This document shows positions 8,277 to 16,731 of a stretch of 64,000 nucleotides of DNA, piece by piece (within the stretch, counting starts at the first letter, position 1; each line of letters begins with the position of its first letter). The position numbers and the translations under genes are program-made. The notes under the pieces were generated by a model. The model was given only the letters and a program-made list of their open reading frames with translations, made no database searches and had not been told where the DNA came from. The stretch is taken from NCBI GenBank assembly GCA_949286835.1, contig CASEDP010000008.1, positions 62,001-126,000 on the forward strand, read 5' to 3'. The DNA is from an uncultured Clostridia bacterium (GTDB taxonomy: Bacteria; Bacillota; Clostridia; Christensenellales; Borkfalkiaceae).

Positions 8277-10463
8277 TCAGAGTACAGGCGTTTCACTGTG
8301 CCCCCTGGTATAATTTGCAAACACCGCGCGAAGCCCGTCTGCGCCGCCCTCCGCCGCGCGGAGAACTGCGGGCGCGTCACACGTGGCGGAAAAGTCGTAC
8401 AGTCGACCAGTATAGTTATTTTCCGAGATGAGTTTCGCACAGTTATATATCTCGAAACGGCAGGACGCCGTCTCGTATCTTCTGAGGACAAACTGCCTCT
8501 TGCCCTCGTCGGTGAGCGCATAGCGCGCACGCCTGTCGCAGGAGGAACAGCTTTTGCCGAAGGGACAATAGATGAGGTCCATAAGCTTAATTTCGCCCGC
8601 CGTAAGGACGAACGTATTTTCTGCGGCGAGCGGCTTTGCCTCCCTTGAGGTGAGCTCCTTGGAGAGCGCGACATAGTCCGCCGCAATCTTTTGAAGCGCG
8701 AGCGAGTTGGATAGATTTGCACCCGTGCCCGCGAAGTACTTTACGTTGAGCTCGCGCGCAAGCTCAGCGGCGTAGTGAGAGCCGCAGTATATGCCGTCGA
8801 ACGCCGAGATTGCAGGCTTAAGCCTTTCGATCTCCTCCCCCGTGAGGAAGGGCGGAAGAAAGAGAAATTTCTCCCCGACGAAGCCGCCGACGAGCGGCGA
8901 CAGGTCGGCAAAATAGTCCCTGGGCTTGAGTATGCCTATGTCGGCGACAAGCCCGCAGAGATTTTCGGCGATGACCGCCGTCATTTTATTCTGTGCGCGG
9001 GGCGGCTGCGCCCTTTCGGGGAGCGCGGGCAGACTGCACTTTTGCCTTTTATCTGCCACCGACAGGTAGTAATCGGAATATATCTGCCGCCTGAATGCGT
9101 TGAGCAGCGATGCGGGCACGAATACCCCTTCCTCTACGTTCACCACGACATATTCGGTGGCGAACGGGTACGTATCGACCTTGTCAAACGCCCGCTTTAT
9201 GTCCTCCTCCGTCGTCGGGCGGCTGAGCGCCTCCTGCCCGCAAAAGTCGGAGACGTACTTTCTTCCGCCGAGCTCCGCGATAAGCTTTTCGCCCTTTCGG
9301 ACGGAAATTTTAAGGGGTACTTTGCGCGTGCGGCTTTGACCTATAAGCTCGGCGTTGAGCGACGCGTCGGTGGTTATGAACACCTTGTCGCCGTTTTTAA
9401 GCCGTTCGGAAGAACGGACGCAAAACCCGCCCTTGCAGGGCGAAAGGTAGGTTGCGCCGGCTATCTCCCTGCCGTCGCGCAGCACCTTGAAGCAATCGCC
9501 CTCGCCGCAGCGCTCGCGCGTGCCCACGACGTACTTGCCGCCGACTACGCTGACCGTGCCGAGATATTCGCCTATATGCCCCTGCACCGCCGACGAGAGG
9601 AAGGACCTGTCCTGTCCGAACGCCAGCCCCTTTGTATAATTGCCGCGGTTATATGTGCGCTTCAACGCGCTTAAATCGCCCTCCTGCGGTGTGCCGCCGA
9701 GAATGTTTTTATAGTACTTTACCGCCGCGGCGACGTACTCCGGGCGGCGCATTCTGCCCTCTATCTTGAAGGAATAGACGCCAGCGTCCCTGTACTTCAA
9801 TATATTTTCGCCCGCGCACAGGTCGGAGGGCGAAAGGCGGTATGCCATACCCTCGAACCCCTTTCTGTCTATCGAACAGAGCTTGCGGCAGGGCTGTTTG
9901 CATCTGCCTCGGTTACCCGAATTTCCGCCCGCGAAGGAGGAAAAATAGCACTGACCCGAGAACGCCGTGCAGAGAGCGCCCTGCACGAACACTTCGGTTT
10001 CAATTATCTTTGCAATCTTCTCTATATCGGCAAACGCCGTCTCCCGTGCGAGTATTACGCGCGAATAGCCGAGCTCCTTTGCCAGCCTTGCGCCGTATTC
10101 GTTGCACGTGCCCGCCTGCGTCGAAAGGTGCAGACAGAGCTGCGGACACATCTCCTTAAGACGCGCGCCGAGATAGATATCCTGAATGATTATGGCGTCC
10201 GCACCCGCGTTGTGCGCGCGCACGGCGTTTTCGATGAAGGCGGGAACTTCCTCTTCCTTGACGAGGGTATTCATCGCCACGTACACCCTTGCGCCGAAAA
10301 AGTGGGCATACGCTATCAGCTTTTCGAGCGCGGGAAAGTCAAAATTCTGCGCGGAACTGCGCGCGGAAAAGGCGGTAAGCCCCAGATATACGGCGTCTGC
10401 GCCGCAGTTTATCGCTGCATAGGCGCTCCTCTCGTCGCCTGCGGGGGCAAGAAGCTCACTCAT
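8277..10463 (-). CDS. U32-family protein (RlhA/YhbU-like, possible RNA hydroxylation)
   Basis: This protein of about 728 residues has an N-terminal U32 domain and a long C-terminal region (DUF3656-like). The U32 cysteine signature is visible: GQCYFSSFAGG, then NRGRCKQPCRKLC (about residues 170-195), plus a fourth cysteine group CPFGKSCSSC near the C terminus, typical of an iron-sulfur site. In E. coli, U32 relatives act with prephenate in hydroxylation of 23S rRNA or tRNA. I chose the ATG at 10463 (MSELLAPAGD), which overlaps the end of the HAD gene; the frame remains open to 10490, but those upstream codons (MSSSSSGTV) look non-conserved. Role is inferred from the family. Confidence 0.88.
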   Translation of the reverse strand: MSELLAPAGDERSAYAAINCGADAVYLGLTAFSARSSAQNFDFPALEKLIAYAHFFGARVYVAMNTLVKEEEVPAFIENAVRAHNAGADAIIIQDIYLGARLKEMCPQLCLHLSTQAGTCNEYGARLAKELGYSRVILARETAFADIEKIAKIIETEVFVQGALCTAFSGQCYFSSFAGGNSGNRGRCKQPCRKLCSIDRKGFEGMAYRLSPSDLCAGENILKYRDAGVYSFKIEGRMRRPEYVAAAVKYYKNILGGTPQEGDLSALKRTYNRGNYTKGLAFGQDRSFLSSAVQGHIGEYLGTVSVVGGKYVVGTRERCGEGDCFKVLRDGREIAGATYLSPCKGGFCVRSSERLKNGDKVFITTDASLNAELIGQSRTRKVPLKISVRKGEKLIAELGGRKYVSDFCGQEALSRPTTEEDIKRAFDKVDTYPFATEYVVVNVEEGVFVPASLLNAFRRQIYSDYYLSVADKRQKCSLPALPERAQPPRAQNKMTAVIAENLCGLVADIGILKPRDYFADLSPLVGGFVGEKFLFLPPFLTGEEIERLKPAISAFDGIYCGSHYAAELARELNVKYFAGTGANLSNSLALQKIAADYVALSKELTSREAKPLAAENTFVLTAGEIKLMDLIYCPFGKSCSSCDRRARYALTDEGKRQFVLRRYETASCRFEIYNCAKLISENNYTGRLYDFSATCDAPAVLRAAEGGADGLRAVFANYTRGHSETPVL

Positions 10464-11286
10464 AACTGTACCCGAACTGCTCGATGACATTTTTAACCGC
10501 GCCCTCGTCGTTGGTTACCGTGACGAAGTCGGCGCGACTCTTGAGCGCCTCCTCCGCGTTGCCGACGGCAATCCCCGTCCCCGCCGCCTCTATCATAGCG
10601 AGGTCGTTGAGGTTGTCACCCACAGCCACCGTCTCTTCGAGGGGTATGCCGTAGTATTCCGAGAGAAATTTGACCGCCGAACCCTTTGTCTCTCCCCTGG
10701 GTGAAACTTCGACGAGGACTGACGCCGAGCAGGTTATTTCAAACCTGTCGCCGAACTTTTCCAGAAGATAGTCATAGAGGCGCTGTCTGTCCTCTGCAAA
10801 GCAGAGCGACGCTACTTTTGCCGCCTTTACGCAGTTGTCGCCGACGAACTCCGACAGCTTTTTGTCGGTATGGGCGGCGGTTATGCCCGTTATCCTTTCG
10901 TACAGTGCGAGGAACTCGTTGCCTGCGGGAATGTCGGTGTAGAAGCCGTAGGTCGTATAAACCTGAACGCTTGCGCCGAACTCCTCCAGCGCGGCGCAGA
11001 TTTCCGCCGCGTCGCCGCAGCTCAGCCCCGCCTCCCTTATTATTCTGCCCGTGGCGATATCCGCAATGGTCGAGCCCTGGCTTGCCGCAACCAGCCCGCT
11101 GAGCCCCATCGCCCTTATCCTGGGCAGGATGGAGGGCAATATTCTGCCCGTACACACGGCGAATATGCCGCCGAGCGAGCGATATTCCTCTATCGCCCTT
11201 ATCACGTCCTCGCCGACATTGTTGTTGCTGTCGGCAAGCGTGCCGTCGAAATCGGATACTATGAGTTTACAGTTAAGCCTTTTCAT
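10456..11286 (-). CDS. Cof-type HAD phosphatase
   Basis: This 276-residue haloacid dehalogenase-like hydrolase of the Cof (IIB cap) type is probably a sugar-phosphate or flavin-nucleotide phosphatase. Motif I is SDFDGTLAD (residues 9-17), with the nucleophile and acid aspartates intact. Motif III/IV is VGDNLNDLAMIEAAG near residue 225, and a lysine (GETKGSAVKFL) sits before it. The IIB cap occupies about residues 85-190. The gene overlaps uvrC upstream (ATGA) and the U32 gene downstream, implying one transcript. The substrate cannot be deduced. Confidence 0.9.
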   Translation of the reverse strand: MKRLNCKLIVSDFDGTLADSNNNVGEDVIRAIEEYRSLGGIFAVCTGRILPSILPRIRAMGLSGLVAASQGSTIADIATGRIIREAGLSCGDAAEICAALEEFGASVQVYTTYGFYTDIPAGNEFLALYERITGITAAHTDKKLSEFVGDNCVKAAKVASLCFAEDRQRLYDYLLEKFGDRFEITCSASVLVEVSPRGETKGSAVKFLSEYYGIPLEETVAVGDNLNDLAMIEAAGTGIAVGNAEEALKSRADFVTVTNDEGAVKNVIEQFGYSYE

Positions 11287-13094
11287 ACATTTTCGTCAAA
11301 ATATTTCTTTATTCTCGCCGCGAGCTCGCTGCCTATGCCCTCGGCAGTGGCAAGCTCTTCGACGCTTGCTTCCATTATTTTGTTGATGTTGGAAAATCTG
11401 TCCATAAGCGCCTTTGCCTTAGCCTTGCCCACGCCCTCTATCTCGCCGAGAAGGCTTGCAAGGTTGCGCTTTGTATGCACGCTGCGGAAATAGGTTATGG
11501 CAAACCTGTGCGCCTCGTCCCTTATTCTCTGCACCATTCGCAGAGAATAGTCGCGGCGGGGAATTATGACCCCGTCGTCCGAACGGGTGGTGAAGATGAG
11601 CTCTTCCTGCTTGGCTATCGAGATTAGGTCGATATCCGCCGCACCGAGCTCGTCGAAGACCTCCTTGACCGCCGAAAGCTGACCCTTGCCGCCGTCGATT
11701 ACTATGAGATCGGGCTTGGGGAAGCGGTCTTCCTCCTCCGTACCGAGCTTTTTCAGCCTGCGGGTGAGTACCTCCTTTAAGGAGGCGAAGTCGTCCGCGC
11801 CCTCGACCGTCTTGATCTTAAAGCGGCGATAGGAATTTCTGTCCGCCTCGCCGTCTATGAACACGACCATTGACCCCACCTTGTCCACGCCCGAGACGTT
11901 GGAGATATCGTAACACTCCATCCTCCTCGGATAGCGCGACAGCGAGAGCTGTTCCTTGAGGCGGTTGCAGGCGTTTATAGTCATATCGTCCTTGTGCCTT
12001 ATCCTGTCGACAGACCGCTCGAGATAGTCGGCGGCATTGTCCTTTGCCATCTTCAGAAGCTCGCTCTTAATTCCCTGCTTGGCGAGCGTGACCGTGACGC
12101 CCTTTTTGAGCTTGTCCCTGAAGAACTCCTCCACGAGCTCCTTTTCGGCATAGCTCTCCAGAATGAGTTCGGGCGGCGGCTCGTGCGAGGAATAGTACTG
12201 CGTTATGAAGGACGTGAGCGCGTCGGCATCGTTTTCGTGCGCGTCGTCGAGGGCAAACGAAAAGCCGCCCTGCATTATGCCCTTGCGCGTTACGAGCACG
12301 TTTACCGCCGAATACAGCCCGTTTGTGGCGTACGCGACGGTGTCGGCGTCTATCGCCTTGTTTATAGCAGTTACCCTCTTCGCCTCCAGCTTGTTGAGCA
12401 TATTCATCTTGTTGCGGTAGTCGAGGGCGAGTTCGAACGCCTCGTTTTCGGCGGCGGCGAGCATCTTTTCCCTGAGCCTTTCCTGCGCGCCCTTGTAGTC
12501 GCCGTCAAGGAAGGCGAGCGCGCCCTTTACCCTTTCGGCATATTCCTCCTTTGTCACCTTGTGCGCGCAGGGCGCAAGACACCTGCCGAGGTGATAATTG
12601 AGGCACTCCCGCTTGGGCTTTGCGCCTATCGCCGTATGGCAGAGGCGGACGTTGTAGAGGAGCTGACAGGTTTCCAGAATGTCCTTGTAGTTTATGCCGC
12701 CCATAAACGGCCCGAAATAGCGGCAGCCGTCCTTTTTAATCTTCCTCGTGACGTAAAAACCGGGGAAGCCGTCGCGCATATCCACCTTTATGTACGGATA
12801 TGTCTTGTCGTCCTTTAAAAGTATGTTGTACTTGGGCTTGTACTTCTTTATGAGATTATTTTCGAGGGCGAGGGCGTCGATCTCCGTCGCAGTTATTATA
12901 TAGTTGAAGTCCGCGACGTTTTCGACCATCTGCAGGACCTTTTCGGGCTTGGGCGACGAGTGAAAGTACTGCCTGACGCGGTTTTTGAGCACGCGCGCCT
13001 TGCCTACGTATATCACGTTGCCGTACCTGTCCAACATTATATAAACGCCCGGATTGTCGGGCAGCAGACTGAGTTTTTGCCTTATTACGTCCAT
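11283..13094 (-). CDS. uvrC: Excinuclease ABC subunit C
   Basis: This 603-residue protein makes the dual incision in nucleotide excision repair together with UvrA and UvrB. The N-terminal GIY-YIG nuclease domain is clear (NPGVYIMLDRYGNVIYVGKA, residues 14-33). The cysteine cluster for an iron-sulfur site follows (ECLNYHLGRCLAPC, about residues 163-176), then the UVR segment (about 200-235), the RNase H-like nuclease (CYDISNVSG near residue 388) and C-terminal helix-hairpin-helix motifs (LLGEIEGVGKAKAKALM). Length is standard. uvrA and uvrB are not in the window. It is first in an overlapping set uvrC-HAD-U32. Confidence 0.97.
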   Translation of the reverse strand: MDVIRQKLSLLPDNPGVYIMLDRYGNVIYVGKARVLKNRVRQYFHSSPKPEKVLQMVENVADFNYIITATEIDALALENNLIKKYKPKYNILLKDDKTYPYIKVDMRDGFPGFYVTRKIKKDGCRYFGPFMGGINYKDILETCQLLYNVRLCHTAIGAKPKRECLNYHLGRCLAPCAHKVTKEEYAERVKGALAFLDGDYKGAQERLREKMLAAAENEAFELALDYRNKMNMLNKLEAKRVTAINKAIDADTVAYATNGLYSAVNVLVTRKGIMQGGFSFALDDAHENDADALTSFITQYYSSHEPPPELILESYAEKELVEEFFRDKLKKGVTVTLAKQGIKSELLKMAKDNAADYLERSVDRIRHKDDMTINACNRLKEQLSLSRYPRRMECYDISNVSGVDKVGSMVVFIDGEADRNSYRRFKIKTVEGADDFASLKEVLTRRLKKLGTEEEDRFPKPDLIVIDGGKGQLSAVKEVFDELGAADIDLISIAKQEELIFTTRSDDGVIIPRRDYSLRMVQRIRDEAHRFAITYFRSVHTKRNLASLLGEIEGVGKAKAKALMDRFSNINKIMEASVEELATAEGIGSELAARIKKYFDENV

Positions 13095-13197
13095 ATTACA
13101 CCGAGTTTAATTATAACACCTTATTTATGCTTTTGCAAGCGGGAGCATATACTTTGCGCCGCCTTCCTCGCCGTCCGCCCCCCTTTTTTGCGCGCAA

Positions 13198-13226
13198 AGG
13201 GACAGGGGCGATGCGCCCCTGTCCCC
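13198..13226 (-). terminator. Hairpin after the ArsR-type gene
   Basis: GGGACAGGGGCG and CGCCCCTGTCCC form a 12-bp perfect stem with a 3-nt loop, 22 bp past the ArsR-type stop codon. The U-tract is weak (CCCTTTG), so termination efficiency is uncertain. Confidence 0.6.
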
Positions 13227-13248
13227 GTGAAGTTAAATCGGGTGCCGT

Positions 13249-13587
13249 TCAGCAGCCGAGAAATTCGACGCCCTTGAGCATAACGTCGTTGACCGTGTCG
13301 TTGACGAGCGAATAGGTTATTATCTTGCCCCGCCGCTCGCACTTGACTATGCCGAGATTTTTTAGCAGGCGCAGTTGGTGGCTGACCGTAGTCTGGTTTA
13401 TCTCCAGCACGCGCGAAAGATCGGTCACGCACATCTCCGAAATGGCGAGAGCAGAGAGCATCCTCACCCGCGTATGGTCGGCAAACACCGCAAAAAAGCA
13501 GGTAATGCTGTCAAGGACGTCGCCGTCGGGAACATACTCCTCTATCAATTCCTTAGTACGTCTGTCAAGCAACATCATATCCTGCAC
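13249..13587 (-). CDS. ArsR/SmtB-family transcriptional regulator
   Basis: This 112-residue winged-helix repressor has its DNA-recognition helix in NQTTVSHQLRLLKNLG (about residues 64-79). The familiar ELCVC metal motif is reduced to EMCVTDL with a single cysteine, and the C-terminal alpha5 ligands are not obvious (DTVNDVMLKGVEFLGC), so the inducing ligand is uncertain. The start is a GTG at 13587, supported by GGAGG eight bases upstream. A promoter with a palindrome across its -10 sits directly in front, indicating autoregulation. The gene lies immediately downstream of a copper-type P-type ATPase, its likely target. Confidence 0.9.
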   Translation of the reverse strand: MQDMMLLDRRTKELIEEYVPDGDVLDSITCFFAVFADHTRVRMLSALAISEMCVTDLSRVLEINQTTVSHQLRLLKNLGIVKCERRGKIITYSLVNDTVNDVMLKGVEFLGC

Positions 13588-13607
13588 GAACCACGCCTCC
13601 TTTTACG

Positions 13608-13646
13608 TCAGTCACTATTATAGTCGCTGATATGTGCGTGCGTCAA
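13608..13646 (-). promoter_or_regulatory. Promoter of the ArsR-type gene with overlapping operator
   Basis: TTGACG (13641-13646) and TATAAT (13617-13622) are spaced by 18 bp on the minus strand. A 23-bp imperfect palindrome (13608-13630; arms TCAGCGACTAT and ATAGTGACTGA around a central A, 9 of 11 pairs) covers the -10 box. This is the usual ArsR-family operator position and suggests autorepression. The palindrome is not the same sequence as the one at the copA promoter. Confidence 0.75.
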
Positions 13647-13688
13647 TATGACATTTTGGCTTATATTGTCACAAACGCGAGAGGTTTG

Positions 13689-16211
13689 TCACTTACCCTC
13701 TATGCCGGTCACGGTATAGCCCGCGGCGACGATTACCTCCGTGAGCTTGTCGTCGGCGATCTCCTCCCTGCTCCTGACTACGGCGATGTTCTTCCTGAGC
13801 TTGACGTCCGCCGAAACCACCCCGGAAACCGCCGAAAGCGCCTTTTCTACCCTTGCGGCGCAGTGCTCGCAACACATTCCGTCAACGTGAATTATCTTCT
13901 TCATATATCCATTCTCCCCGACTTCGTCCCGCTCTTCCTCTGCGCCCGTGACGGTGCAGGAGCACGCCTCCGAAGTCTTAAGATTTTTATTTCTGTACCG
14001 CAACAGCCTCAGCGCGTTACCCACGACGAAGAGCGAACTCAGGCTCATACAGAGCGCCGCAATCATCGGGTTGAACGTGAAGTTTACCGCCGCCAGAGCG
14101 CCAGCCGCAACGGGAATTGCCACCACGTTGTAGAAGAACGCCCAGAAGAGGTTTTGCTTGATGTTTCTTACCGTCGCTCGGCTTAAATCTATAGCCGTAT
14201 CCAGCTCCCTAAGATCGCCGCCGACGAGGACGACGCCCGCGCTGTCTATGGCTATGTCCGTGCCGTTGCCTATGGCTATGCCGACGTCCGCCTGCCTAAG
14301 TGCGGGCGAATCGTTTATGCCGTCGCCCACCATTGCGACGAAGCCGCCGAGCTTCTGCACGTTTTCAACCATACGCAGTTTATCTTCGGGCAGCACTTCG
14401 GCGACATAGTCGTCTATTCCGACACTCGCCGCGACCGCCTTTGCTGTCGCCTCGTTGTCGCCTGTGAGCATTGCCACCCTTATGCCCCTCCTTTTGAGGA
14501 GGGAAACCGCCTCCGCGCTGGTCGGCTTGACGCTGTCTGCGACGGCAATGAGGGCGATTACGCTGCCCTCTTCGGCGAGGTACATAACCGTCTTGCCCGC
14601 GCCCGAAAGCCGGTTGGCTGCGTTCCTGAACTTGCCCGAAATTGCCGCGTCCGAGACGAGCGAGGCATTGCCGAGGCGGTATTTTCTGCCGCCGACGGTC
14701 GCCTTTGCGCCCTTGCCGACGACATATTCAAAGTCCTCCGCCTCCGCGCGGCTCGCACAGTATTCGGAAATGCACTTTGCAAGCGGGTGGTTGGAGTTAT
14801 TCTCTATCGCGCCCGCGATTTCCTTTATTCTCTCCTCTTTGGCGCCGAACGCGACGATGTCCGTCACCTTCGGCCTGCCCTCGGTTATGGTCGCCGTCTT
14901 GTCGAGCAGCACGCAGTTTATTCCGCATATCTTCTGCAGGTTTTCTGCGTCCTTATACAGCACGCCGAGCGACGCCGCCTTGCCCGTTGCCGTCATCACC
15001 GCGACGGGCGTTGCCAGCCCAAGCGCGCACGGACAGGACACGACGAGCACGGATATCGCGTACGTCACGCAGTGCTCTGCGACAAACTCGCCGTCGATAA
15101 GCAGCCATATGAGGAAAGTCATAACGGCTATCGCCGTGACGAGGGGCACGAACACGCCCGCCACCTTGTCGGTGAATTTCTGTATGGGCGCCTTAGACGC
15201 GCCCGCCTCCCTGACCATCTTTATTATCTTTGACAGGGTAGTTTCCCTGCCCACCTTTTCGGCGCGCACCTTTATTACGTTGCCCGTGTTGACCGAGGCG
15301 GTGGTGATTATGTCGCCCTCTTTGAGCTCTGCGGGCAGGCTTTCGCCCGTTATCGCCGACTTGTCGACGAAAGTGTGACCTTCGACTATAACTCCGTCGA
15401 CGGGCACATAGTCGCCCTGCATTACCACCACTATGTCGCCGACTTTCACATCTTTAATCGGCACAATCTTCCTTTCGCCTTCATATTCCACAGTCACGCT
15501 GTCGGGGGCGAGCTTTAAGAGTTTTTCCACCTCGTCGCCCGTGCGTTTTTTGGACTTCTCCTCCAGCCACTTGCCAACGGTGACTAACGTGAGAATGGTC
15601 GCCGCGCCCTCGAAATACAGCTCCATATGCAGCCCGTACCACGCCGCGTTGCCTCCGTATTCGCCTATGAATATGAGTACGGTCAGGACGAACGAGTAGA
15701 CATACGACACCCCCGCGCCGAGCGACACGAGCGTATCCATATTGGGTACGCGCTTGACAAGCGCCATAAAGCCGCGGGTGAAGAACTTATAGTTTACCGC
15801 CATTACCGCCGTGCTGAGAATTAACTGGGTGAGCGCGAACCACCCCGCGTAGCCCTTTCCCGGGCTTATAAAGAACGGCAGCGGCGCACCCAGCATATGC
15901 CCCATTGAGACGTACAGCAGGGGGACGAGCAGGCATACCGAAATTATGAAACGGACGAACAGCTTTTTGTCCTCCGCGTCAGCCTTGCCGGAGGGCGCCT
16001 GCCCCTCCTCGTATATGCCGTAGCCGAGCGCCTCCACGCAGGAAAAAATGCTCTCTTCCGAGAGTTTGCTTTCGTCAAAGTCCACCCTCATACATCTGCC
16101 GACAAGGCTGACTTCGGCGAAGTTGACCCCCTCCAGACGGTTTACCGAACGCTCTATTCCCGACGAGCACGCCGAACAGGTCATACCCGTTATGTCGTAT
16201 TGCTTTTCCAT
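13689..16211 (-). CDS. copA: Copper-type P1B ATPase with N- and C-terminal heavy-metal domains
   Basis: This 840-residue P1B-type ATPase probably exports Cu(I). An N-terminal HMA domain carries the metal site MTCSACSSG (residues 10-18). Transmembrane segments include the ion motif VVSCPCALG (about residue 392), the hallmark of copper pumps. TGES, the HP motif (NSNHPLAK) and GDGINDSPAL are all present. An extra HMA domain with GMCCEHCAARVE lies at the extreme C terminus (about 770-838), where a CopZ chaperone would normally be a separate gene. The phosphorylation motif reads DKTATIT instead of the near-universal DKTGTIT. A perfect promoter with a 14-bp inverted repeat lies upstream. Confidence 0.93.
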   Translation of the reverse strand: MEKQYDITGMTCSACSSGIERSVNRLEGVNFAEVSLVGRCMRVDFDESKLSEESIFSCVEALGYGIYEEGQAPSGKADAEDKKLFVRFIISVCLLVPLLYVSMGHMLGAPLPFFISPGKGYAGWFALTQLILSTAVMAVNYKFFTRGFMALVKRVPNMDTLVSLGAGVSYVYSFVLTVLIFIGEYGGNAAWYGLHMELYFEGAATILTLVTVGKWLEEKSKKRTGDEVEKLLKLAPDSVTVEYEGERKIVPIKDVKVGDIVVVMQGDYVPVDGVIVEGHTFVDKSAITGESLPAELKEGDIITTASVNTGNVIKVRAEKVGRETTLSKIIKMVREAGASKAPIQKFTDKVAGVFVPLVTAIAVMTFLIWLLIDGEFVAEHCVTYAISVLVVSCPCALGLATPVAVMTATGKAASLGVLYKDAENLQKICGINCVLLDKTATITEGRPKVTDIVAFGAKEERIKEIAGAIENNSNHPLAKCISEYCASRAEAEDFEYVVGKGAKATVGGRKYRLGNASLVSDAAISGKFRNAANRLSGAGKTVMYLAEEGSVIALIAVADSVKPTSAEAVSLLKRRGIRVAMLTGDNEATAKAVAASVGIDDYVAEVLPEDKLRMVENVQKLGGFVAMVGDGINDSPALRQADVGIAIGNGTDIAIDSAGVVLVGGDLRELDTAIDLSRATVRNIKQNLFWAFFYNVVAIPVAAGALAAVNFTFNPMIAALCMSLSSLFVVGNALRLLRYRNKNLKTSEACSCTVTGAEEERDEVGENGYMKKIIHVDGMCCEHCAARVEKALSAVSGVVSADVKLRKNIAVVRSREEIADDKLTEVIVAAGYTVTGIEGK

Positions 16212-16249
16212 TATAAAAAATTAACCTTCATTAAGTATTGTGTAACGGC

Positions 16250-16292
16250 ATTATAACATTTAATTCCTACCTTGTCAATAGGAATTAAATGT
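16250..16292 (-). promoter_or_regulatory. copA promoter with long perfect inverted repeat (operator)
   Basis: TTGACA (16273-16278) and TATAAT (16250-16255) with a 17-bp spacer form a full-consensus promoter. Perfect 14-bp inverted arms, ACATTTAATTCCTA (16256-16269) and its complement (16279-16292), flank a 9-bp centre that contains most of the -35 box. The arrangement predicts tight repression of the pump gene. It does not match the CopY TACAnnTGTA box or a GC-rich CsoR site, so the regulator is unknown; the adjacent ArsR-type protein is the first candidate. Confidence 0.8.
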
Positions 16293-16387
16293 AAATGGCA
16301 AAATGGCGGCGTTAAAAATTTTTTATCATAGCGGGGCAAAAACGCTTGATTTTTCGGCGATATTTATATAAACTTAATAAGACCTTT

Positions 16388-16477
16388 GCAGAGGTGGCAG
16401 AGTGGTCGAATGCGCACGACTCGAAATCGTGTTACGTAGGAATACGTACGGAGGTTCGAATCCTCTCCTCTGCGCCA
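16388..16477 (+). tRNA. tRNA-Ser (anticodon CGA)
   Basis: The sequence folds as a class II tRNA. The acceptor stem is GCAGAGG with CCTCTGC, the discriminator is G, and CCA is encoded. The anticodon stem CACGA/TCGTG encloses CTCGAAA, giving anticodon CGA (serine, UCG codons). The variable arm is long (ACGTAGGAATACGT), as expected for serine. The T arm is GGAGGTTCGAATCCTCT. Its last 20 bases plus three A residues are repeated exactly at 16711-16733. Confidence 0.96.
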
Positions 16478-16522
16478 AAACCCTTTTGTGACAGTTTTCT
16501 GTTGCAAAAGGGTTTTTATTTT
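16477..16522 (+). terminator. Terminator directly after tRNA-Ser
   Basis: AAAACCCTTTTG and CAAAAGGGTTTT form a 12-bp stem followed by a T-rich tract (TTTTTATTTT). It starts at the CCA end, so it would end the tRNA transcript before the downstream repeats. It belongs to the 254-bp segment that separates the two copies of the tRNA 3' end. Confidence 0.85.
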
Positions 16523-16573
16523 GCAAAGAGGATAGAGGGTTCGAGGGGAGGCAAGCAAGCAAAGCTTGCGCAG

Positions 16574-16707
16574 GTCGACGGGCTCTACCGTCGACTTGAC
16601 AGCCCTCGGCTTGGGCTGTCAACCGTGCGCCGTGCTCAAGGTCGACGGGCTCTACCGTCGACTTGACAGCCCTCGGCTTGGGCTGTCAACCGTGCGCCGT
16701 GCTCAAG
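16574..16707. repeat. Two perfect tandem copies of a 67-bp double-hairpin repeat
   Basis: Copies at 16574-16640 and 16641-16707 look identical base for base. Each holds two hairpins: GTCGACGG/CCGTCGAC with a 6-base loop, and TTGACAGCCC/GGGCTGTCAA with a 7-base loop, followed by an 18-base linker. The paired hairpins recall REP/BIME-type or other non-autonomous repeats, but no named family is recognised. No reading frame of note crosses them. Confidence 0.9.
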
Positions 16708-16731
16708 CGGCGAATCCTCTCCTCTGCGCCA

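Noticed and set aside
16574..16707. Minimal CRISPR array
   Set aside because: The two units are directly abutting with no spacer between them, and no cas gene is in the window.
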